Shown here piece after piece: positions 16,538 through 23,090 of a stretch of DNA of 23,090 nt. Positions within the stretch are counted from its first letter, which is position 1. Every line of letters begins with the position of its first letter. Position numbers and translations under genes: made by a program. The notes below the pieces were generated by a model. It was given only the letters and a program-made list of their open reading frames with translations, ran no database searches and was not told where the DNA came from. The stretch comes from Stentor coeruleus (Eukaryota; Ciliophora; Heterotrichea; Heterotrichida; Stentoridae), in the NCBI GenBank assembly GCA_001970955.1, contig MPUH01001140.1, positions 1 through 23,090 of the forward strand. The letters run 5' to 3'.

Positions 16538-17767
16538 ATGAATTACTTTTGGATAAACGTTCTGTGCTTTTCATTATTCTATACACTTTTGAGCCTTGTT
16601 TTGTTTTTCCGTTCAAGCTATAGTTATGTAAGCTGTCGTTCTCCTCTAATCCTACAAATGACTCACTGGGCTAATTATACAGAGCTCTTATTTATCCTTA
16701 TCATAATGTATTCTTTTGATATAGGTTTCCCAGAAAATAGTGTTATGATATATTGGACTTTAGAGTGTTTTTTAGAAATTTCTCATGCTGTTATGATTAT
16801 TTGTTATATCATAAGAGCTTATAGACTATATTTTGTATTTTCACTTGATTTGAACAGAAATGAAGAAAGTTCTGAATTTAGAAAAAGTCCTTATCGAGCT
16901 TCACAGAGATGGATACTTGTCACAATGGCTTATATTATTGCGGTCATGATTTTTTTTTACTGTCTCTTCTTGATCTTTTTATGTTTTTTTCCTGATCAAT
17001 TGAATTTTTTTGTAAAAGATGATTACGGAAAAAGGACCACACCTAATTACATGATTGTTGCTTTTTTTCACTTTTGCTTACAAGTTTGCCTTGTGTTTTG
17101 GATATACAGAATTAGGATGATAAAAAACGAATTTAGTATGATGCATGAAATGCTTTTAGTTACAATGATTACATGTATTGAGCCACTTTTTGATTTATTC
17201 ATACATTCTAATAGAGATTGGCTTTATATCTATATTTTTGGCAACCTTGTTTTAATGCTTGTAACCACAGGTTTCCCTATAATTTTATCTTTTATTCATA
17301 AAGATACAATTGAATTCCTTAGTCTTGATATGTTGACAAGTGTAGAACTGATTCTTCAGCACAAAATAACTCTAGATTCATTTGAAGATTTTCTTTCAAA
17401 TTATGATAAAGATGGGCTTACATTATTAGAAATTTACTTAAGCTGCGAACTTTTTATTGATGTTGGCGATGCTAATATTTTAGATAGGATTTCAGGTAAA
17501 ATTTCATCATCTAGTATGCATTTTCCTGATGACTGTACTGATTTTATTAACAATAAACTAAACTCTTTGCATAATTTACAGAGTTACTGTTATCATGCTC
17601 TTGATAATGATTATTATTATTATTTTAAGAAAAGTAAAGACTTTGAAAATCTTAAGTCTTATATTTTTAGGCAGGAATTATTAAATAATAGACTTTCAGA
17701 AACGTCGTTAAATCGAACAGGAACGCAGTTAAAGAAAAGTTTGATATGCTTATTAGATTTTAAATAG
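16538..17767 (+). CDS. seven-helix membrane protein fused to an RGS domain
   Basis: The 409 residues have seven hydrophobic segments (about 4-24, 43-60, 69-99, 125-151, 170-191, 203-222 and 227-253) followed by a cytosolic domain. Residues about 265-378 fit a regulator of G-protein signalling fold: helical start LTSVELILQHKITLDSFEDF, then LLEIYLSCELFIDV, and the late part NNKLNSLHNLQSYCYHALDN followed by YYYYFKKSKDF. RGS domains speed GTP hydrolysis by G-alpha subunits. The 7TM-RGS layout is known from plant RGS1 and from several protists. Basic residues after the third helix (RAYRLYFVF) resemble those proteins. The first helix begins almost at the N-terminus and no separate signal peptide is seen. 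The ligand and the G-alpha partner are unknown. The stop is TAG. Confidence 0.7.
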   Translation: MNYFWINVLCFSLFYTLLSLVLFFRSSYSYVSCRSPLILQMTHWANYTELLFILIIMYSFDIGFPENSVMIYWTLECFLEISHAVMIICYIIRAYRLYFVFSLDLNRNEESSEFRKSPYRASQRWILVTMAYIIAVMIFFYCLFLIFLCFFPDQLNFFVKDDYGKRTTPNYMIVAFFHFCLQVCLVFWIYRIRMIKNEFSMMHEMLLVTMITCIEPLFDLFIHSNRDWLYIYIFGNLVLMLVTTGFPIILSFIHKDTIEFLSLDMLTSVELILQHKITLDSFEDFLSNYDKDGLTLLEIYLSCELFIDVGDANILDRISGKISSSSMHFPDDCTDFINNKLNSLHNLQSYCYHALDNDYYYYFKKSKDFENLKSYIFRQELLNNRLSETSLNRTGTQLKKSLICLLDFK

Positions 17768-17932
17768 TTATTGAATATTGCAAGAAATAGATTAATTTAA
17801 GGAGGTTTTTTTTAAGATAAATGATTAGTTTTTACCTTTATATTCATTTGAAATGATGTTAATGATGAATGTTAAAATAGTATAAAAGATTTTTATATTA
17901 GGAAAATAAGGTAAATATGTAAACGTAATAAA
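17768..17932. other. short intergenic region
   Basis: The 165 bp between two tandem plus-strand genes are AT-rich with no visible motif. The left part is G/T-rich, as at other 3' ends here, but the usual C-rich 5' flank of the next gene is weak or absent. Confidence 0.4.
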
Positions 17933-18274
17933 ATGAGAAAGACTATTTTATGGAACTCAAAAGAGCACACTCCTGAGTTTTATAACCCTAAAGTGACTTA
18001 TGATGGAAGGACTAGTATTATAAGATCGGTAAACAAAACTTCATCAGTAAGCAAAGCAAGAAGATTCCCACAGTATGAAAAAGATGAGAAAAGACTTGGA
18101 AATGAAGTCGGACCTGGAACATATTTACAGTTCCACAAGTGTATTTATGCAAGTAGACCGAAAGGAACACCAATTTATAAGCGATTTTATAGGCAAAGGG
18201 ATTTAAGCGATAACTGGTATTATTATATAAACGATTCTCATCATCAGACGAAATTATTCAAGTCAACATTTTAA
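17933..18274 (+). CDS. short SHIPPO-like protein
   Basis: The product has 113 basic, aromatic-rich residues. It has one clear SHIPPO-type core, VGPGTY at 59-64, preceded at the usual distance by KARRFPQYEK (41-50), and a weaker TPEFYNP at 13-19 that matches the same pattern without the Gly. This suggests a small microtubule-associated or axonemal protein related to the longer SHIPPO gene at 12022-12675, but with one or two repeats only. The start at 17933 is the first Met; the stop is TAA. It could also belong to another small axonemal protein family that shares the PGPGTY motif. Confidence 0.6.
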   Translation: MRKTILWNSKEHTPEFYNPKVTYDGRTSIIRSVNKTSSVSKARRFPQYEKDEKRLGNEVGPGTYLQFHKCIYASRPKGTPIYKRFYRQRDLSDNWYYYINDSHHQTKLFKSTF

Positions 18275-18633
18275 AGCATAAAAACTATTAAGAATAGGTT
18301 TAAATTATTATTTTATGTTTGTTTTTAGTTGAAATAATACTTTTAATATATGTTTTGTATATGAAGGGATTTATGATTATATATATGCTCTTGTATGTAT
18401 TTTTCTATAAAGTTTTACTTGATTTATGAGAAAAATATTTATTATTAAACTTGTAAATATAGTTTTGATATGATAATGATTAATACTTTTTGTTTTTTAA
18501 TGGCAAATTATATGGATTGATATTTTTTGCAATGAATATTTTGTTTAGATTGTTAAATTTATGGTTAGATTTTAATAAGAAGAGATTATTATTTGTGCTA
18601 GAATTTTATTATGAAAAAGATAATCACTAAGTA
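18275..18633. other. convergent intergenic region
   Basis: This AT-rich stretch lies between two convergent 3' ends. It is T/G-rich on the plus strand. No gene, RNA or repeat is visible. Confidence 0.5.
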
Positions 18634-21600
18634 TTAACTATTCACCCCGATTATATTAAAGTTGCTCTTTAATGCGGGTTGAGTATTTTTCATTGATTCA
18701 GTTCTCGCTTGCTTTAGTTTGATCAATGTAATTTTAAATTCTTTAAAAGCCCCAATAAGGATGATTAAAAACTGTCCAGATACTGATATCAAAACACAAC
18801 TTATAAGTGTTTTTTCAATCCTGGCAATATTCTCATTCTTCCAATCAAACAAGAATAAAAATGATATATTAAATACAGCAAACACACAAATTTCACTGAA
18901 AATCGCTGATATTAAAGCAAGCAAATCTTTGAAAGGTCTATAAAAGGAAAGATAAACTAAACTTAAAATTGAGCATAATATCTGCAAACTACCTTGAAAG
19001 TAAAGTAAGTTATTGAAGCAAACTTGACAAATTACATAAATAACTCTTCTTATATAATAAACAAAATAGTATTGCGAACTCCAGAAGCCTTTGTTTATTT
19101 TGAATTCAGTATAAAAACTTCCCCATTTTCTCATAAAATCCTCTGATTGATTGAGAATCTGATCCTTGTTTTTATAGGAAAAATAAAGGAATAAAGGTGG
19201 AATAATAACAGAAATTAGCTAAATAGTTTTTACAATACTAACTGAAGCAATGAATAAGTTAAAATAGCCTTCTGAGGGAATTAGGATATCCTTATTATAA
19301 ATTACAGAACGATATTGCATTACAGCATAAATCATTATGTCAAGATATGTTTGCAATGAAAACCTTATAAAAAATGAGTACTTATAGTTCGCATTCAATT
19401 TCGTTATTTTAGGAATATTTTTAAGCCAAGCAATTCGACTTATAAAATAAAGTATGGGCCACATGCTAATAATAGTAAAAAATATAGTAAATACTGGTTC
19501 AGCATTTAGAATAAAAACAGATATTTCAAAGCCACTTTTTCTAGCTTCTAAATAAGGTTCAGAGCTTGAATTAGGTGAGAAAATATAATACCCTAAACTT
19601 GGGACAATATTATATTGACCAAAACCACTGAGAAAAATTTTCAAAGTTGGAGTTAATGGGTTAGCACTTAATGTAGAATATGAGATAAGTTGCATTGTAC
19701 TTATCATAGCCCAAGCTGATGATGGATTACTTACAATACCACAACCTATGCCTATTGCTCCAACCATTTTTGTCCCTGAAGAAACACTTTTTGATATAGT
19801 TTTAGCTTCTGTACTATTTTTAATTTCAATGTATTCATATAGAGTATCATTGAAATTGTAAATATTAAGCATTTTAGATGTTTTACTGTATATTATTGGG
19901 TTTGAAGGTAGAACTATTGAAACTCCTGTGCCTTTTGGAATATCAGATGAAAAGTTCAATACTAAATAGAAAAATGTTGAGTTTTTTTGGTAGAATGTGT
20001 ATGCAAAAGGATTTGCTGGAGAAAGGGTTATGTTAAATGCATAGCTGCTAAGAGGGTTTTCAGTTTCTTCTGAAAACAAAATACCCACTTTATATATTTT
20101 ACTCACTATAATCCAAGCTGTAAAATATCCTTCAACGCATTTATCATTTTCTTTAAAATACCCTTTATCACAAATACATGTATTGTTATAAAAACTAGCA
20201 TGTTTAACACATTTTTCACATGAAGTATTACTTAAACATTCTTCACATAAATCTAAGCATTTTCCACATATTGTTCCATTAACATAATATCCTTTTTTAC
20301 AATCAGGAACACACATATTATTTTCATCAATAATAAAAGAATTTTTAAAACATGAAGTACAATGTGTAAGGGAAATACAAGCTAAGCAAGGTTCAAGACA
20401 AGGAGAACAATAATAAATATTTGAAATTTTATCCATATAATATCCATCTGAACAAATACATGAATTTAATTGTTCATGAGAGTTTTCAGGACAAGAACAA
20501 TAACCTTCTAAAGCATTTGAGTTAGTAACTTTGCATTTTAAGCATTTGTTATAATCAGAACAATCAAGACAACTAGTTTGACAAAGAGAACAGGTTAGAA
20601 AACTGGTAAGAGAACTGTTGAAATAACTTATTGGGCATTGACATCCTATACCTGCTATTGATGCATTAGGATCTTTGCATTGGAGGCATTGATTTTTATT
20701 GCAAATATAACAATCTTTATCACATTCAATACATTTTAGGGTGTTTTCGATATCTAAATCTTCATAGTAACCATTTTCGCATATACAACCTTTTATTGTT
20801 GAAGGTTTTGCATTTGCCGATTTGCATGTTGAACAAATTAAATCTTTAGAACAAGTTTTGCAATGCTCATGACAAGCAAAGCAAGACTCTGGAGTTATTA
20901 GAGAAAGTCCATAATAACCGTCATTGCATTTACATCCTTGAAATGCTTGAGGATTAGCATGATCTGCTATACAACTTAAACAAATTAACTCTTCAGAACA
21001 TGTTTTGCATTCTGAATAGCAAGAGTTACAAGATATTTCTGATATAAGAGTTGTCCCATAGAATCCATCATTACATTTGCAACCAACATCAAGATTTGGA
21101 TTAGCATTAATTGCCTTACACGAATCACAAATATTCGCTTGAATACAAGTTTTGCATTCATTATGGCATTCTTGACAAGATGAAGATGCAATAAGAGATG
21201 AGCCATAAAAACCATCATTGCATATACATCCAATAGTAGTATCAGGAGTTGCATTATCAGCTTTACATGATTCGCATATATTAGCTTGCGTACATGTTTT
21301 ACATTCATTATAACAAGCTTGGCAAGATGAAGTTGTAATAAGTGATGAACCATAAAAGCCATCATTGCATTTGCAACCTATACTTGCAGTTGGCACAGCA
21401 TTGGTACTTTTACAAGTTAGACATATTAATTCTTCATTACATGTTGAACATTCTTCATTGCATGACTTACAAGAAGTTGATGTTGTCAAAGATGTCCCGA
21501 AATAATTATCATTGCATTTACACCCTTGTGTTGCACTAGGACTAGAATTATCAGATATGCATGTTAAGCATATATTAGCTTGATCGCAAGTAGAGCATTC

Positions 21601-22602
21601 TGAATTGCAGCTTTTACAACCACATGAGAAATAGTATTTACCAATGCATGTGCATGATAAAATTGAGGCAGTTGCACTACATAAGAATGTTTTTTGCCCA
21701 TTTTCAATTTCACAGCTTTTTGAATCAGCACAATTTAGACACAATGATCCAGAGCAACTATAAGGGCAATCGATTGGACAAGTTAAATAACTCCCGTTTT
21801 GATCAGAATTGAAATTAATCGAAATGCAGTATTGCTGATTATCTAAAAAAACACTTGGTGTGCAAGATGAAGAGCATGTGCCAGCCAAACAATTCCCAGG
21901 CGAATACTCTCCTCGATATAAATCGCTTTGGGTAACGATATTATCAAAAATCGCAAAATACCAAATATACCCTTCAACAGAACTCATTATGGCTCCATCA
22001 GAAGACCCTAAATATGTCGCGAAATTAGCAGGATCTTCTGAAAAAGTTGATAAGCCAGTAGGATACGAAATCTTTAAATCCCCATTAACATACACTTTTC
22101 CATTTGTTGTATCAAAAGTTTTTATCACTAATTCCCATTTACCTGATGCAAATGAATTAGTTTTGTCTATTATCGCACTTGTTTCAAGAGACATGTATTT
22201 AAACCTTGTCCAGATACTTTTATATGTAAATGATCTTTTGATTTTTATAACATAGCTTAAATCTAAAGAATATCGATAAAAAATCACACAATCGTAAGAA
22301 TCTCCTACCATAGTCCAAATAGCAATAGAAAATGTTTGATGGAGAGAAAATTGGCTTGTAACAAAATCATTAGAAGGAAGTTTTATTCTGTTTTCTGAGG
22401 TTTTGGAGAAAAAAGCTCCTCTGTCTGTTGGAGTGGTGTCGTAGTCTGTAGTAGATAAGCTTTCTCCGTTTACAGCATGGCGATTGTTCCCTGAGTAGTC
22501 ATAGAAAATCTGCCCGAAATTCTTCCAAAACTTATACTCAAGGATTTTGTCGCATGATATCAAATACAAGGCAAGATAAAAGATAAGTATTTTGATAATC
22601 AT
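18634..22602 (-). CDS. receptor-like protein: signal peptide, LamG-like domain, Cys-rich repeats, 7 helices
   Basis: The coding sequence is 22602-19234 joined to 19218-18634 across a 15-nt intron, giving 1317 residues. The start at 22602 opens directly on a signal peptide (MIIKILIFYLALYLISC); an upstream in-frame Met at 22701 would put 33 residues before it and is less likely. Residues about 33-232 resemble a laminin-G/pentraxin-like jellyroll (FSIAIWTMVG, GKWELVIKTFDTTNGKVYVNG). Residues about 238-822 are growth-factor-receptor-type Cys-rich repeats, including five units of exactly 49 residues from 329 to 573. A lumenal segment of about 210 residues follows, then seven hydrophobic helices (about 1036-1056, 1075-1095, 1112-1138, 1172-1192, 1198-1216, 1222-1247, 1258-1281), with SFYRPF after the fifth. 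Large surface proteins of this layout are abundant in ciliates, and the layout recalls alveolate cysteine-repeat modular proteins, but function and ligand are unknown. Confidence 0.8.
19219..19233 (-). other. 15-nt spliceosomal intron, phase 0
   Basis: The sense strand reads GTAAAAACTATTTAG, 15 nt with GT at the start and AG at the end. Its last three bases are the in-frame TAG that would otherwise end the protein in the third membrane helix. Removing it joins ATT to CTA in frame and continues through hydrophobic sequence (SVSI then LISVIIPPLFLYFSY) for another 194 codons. Introns of 15-16 nt are characteristic of Stentor and other heterotrichs. Confidence 0.92.
20734..21618 (-). repeat. tandem 147-bp coding repeat (49-residue Cys-rich units)
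   Basis: Five units follow one another with identical length: 21618-21472, 21471-21325, 21324-21178, 21177-21031 and 21030-20884; a sixth of 50 codons (20883-20734) is more diverged, and further irregular Cys-rich units follow. The unit pattern is CxxCxxxCxTC, then CxxC, then GCxCNDxFYGxSL in most copies. Eight cysteines per unit are kept in all five. Confidence 0.9.
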
Positions 22603-23090
22603 TATATGTAAATTATTATAGAGTTCAACTTGATGAAAAACGAATATTATGCAAAATGAATTAAATATAGTGAAGATATGAGTTTTAAGTGTGTGAATCA
22701 ATTTATGTTTGCTTTATTCAATTAATTACTCAGAAACAATAGTCAATTTAGTTATTTTTAAATCAAATTATAAGGATATAAGAATTTTTTCGCCTGTAAA
22801 GAAAAGTTCTCAAATTAAGCTATGGATAAAGTTTTTACTATTTCTTGAAATAATTTAGGATAATACAGAAAATTTAATGAAAAGCATAGCTTATTAGAGA
22901 TAATATTGTATATATAAAGCTATTTGCAATTTGGTTGAGTATTTGAAAATATGTACTAACATACTTTATATATAATTAAAAACGGCTTTCTTATCAAACT
23001 CTAAAGTAAATACATTCAGAATGAAATAAATTTTAATAGCATTAATATTATTGTTCACTCATTTCTTTACACACAAATAAATTAAGAATT
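22603..23090. other. 5' flank of the receptor-like gene
   Basis: This AT-rich stretch runs from the start of the receptor-like gene to the window end. Over 22603-22701 the reading frame stays open by extension of the gene's frame, but the composition does not look coding. Skew is weak here compared with other 5' flanks. No gene, telomere repeat or RNA is visible. Confidence 0.45.

Noticed and set aside
1..23090. Telomere repeats, tRNA genes, transposons or CRISPR arrays
   Set aside because: I searched by eye for telomere-like repeats at both ends, tRNA T-loop motifs, transposase-like proteins and regularly spaced repeats, and found none.

Overview
The window looks like macronuclear DNA of a heterotrich ciliate, most likely Stentor or a close relative. 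It is AT-rich and gene-dense, and every gene reads through with the standard code. All tryptophans checked are TGG, and the ten genes end in TAA or TAG. One gene is interrupted by a 15-nt GT..AG intron, a size known from Stentor and Blepharisma; a Blepharisma-type code (TGA = Trp) is not seen. There are no telomere repeats, tRNAs, rRNAs, transposons or CRISPR arrays.

Layout from left to right. Positions 1-780 carry no intact gene, but the minus strand holds what may be a decayed membrane-protein gene. Then come three minus-strand genes: a GSK3-type kinase (990-2240), ribosomal protein eS26 (2935-3279) and a small unknown protein (3300-3790). The unknown gene is split artificially by an assembly gap: one N flanked by an exact 46-bp duplication. 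Two plus-strand genes follow: a 1917-residue protein resembling the N-terminal half of BEACH proteins but without a BEACH domain (4794-10547), and a 185-residue protein whose C-terminus resembles the INCENP IN-box (11096-11653). Next are two minus-strand genes, a SHIPPO-repeat microtubule protein (12022-12675) and AMP deaminase (13794-15950). On the plus strand then lie a seven-helix/RGS fusion (16538-17767) and a short SHIPPO-like protein (17933-18274). The window ends with a large minus-strand receptor-like gene (18634-22602): signal peptide, LamG-like domain, about ten cysteine-rich repeats and seven predicted helices, with the 15-nt intron in the membrane region.

The genes do not form a pathway. 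They mix housekeeping (eS26, AMP deaminase), signalling (GSK3, 7TM-RGS, LamG/Cys-rich 7TM) and cytoskeletal or mitotic roles (SHIPPO proteins, INCENP-like candidate). No clearly new multi-gene system is visible. The most unusual signals are a very strong strand asymmetry around genes (sense strand nearly G-free upstream and nearly C-free downstream), the tiny intron with a second look-alike over the eS26 stop codon, the assembly duplication that hides a gene's real end, the BEACH-less BEACH-like protein and the possible minimal INCENP.
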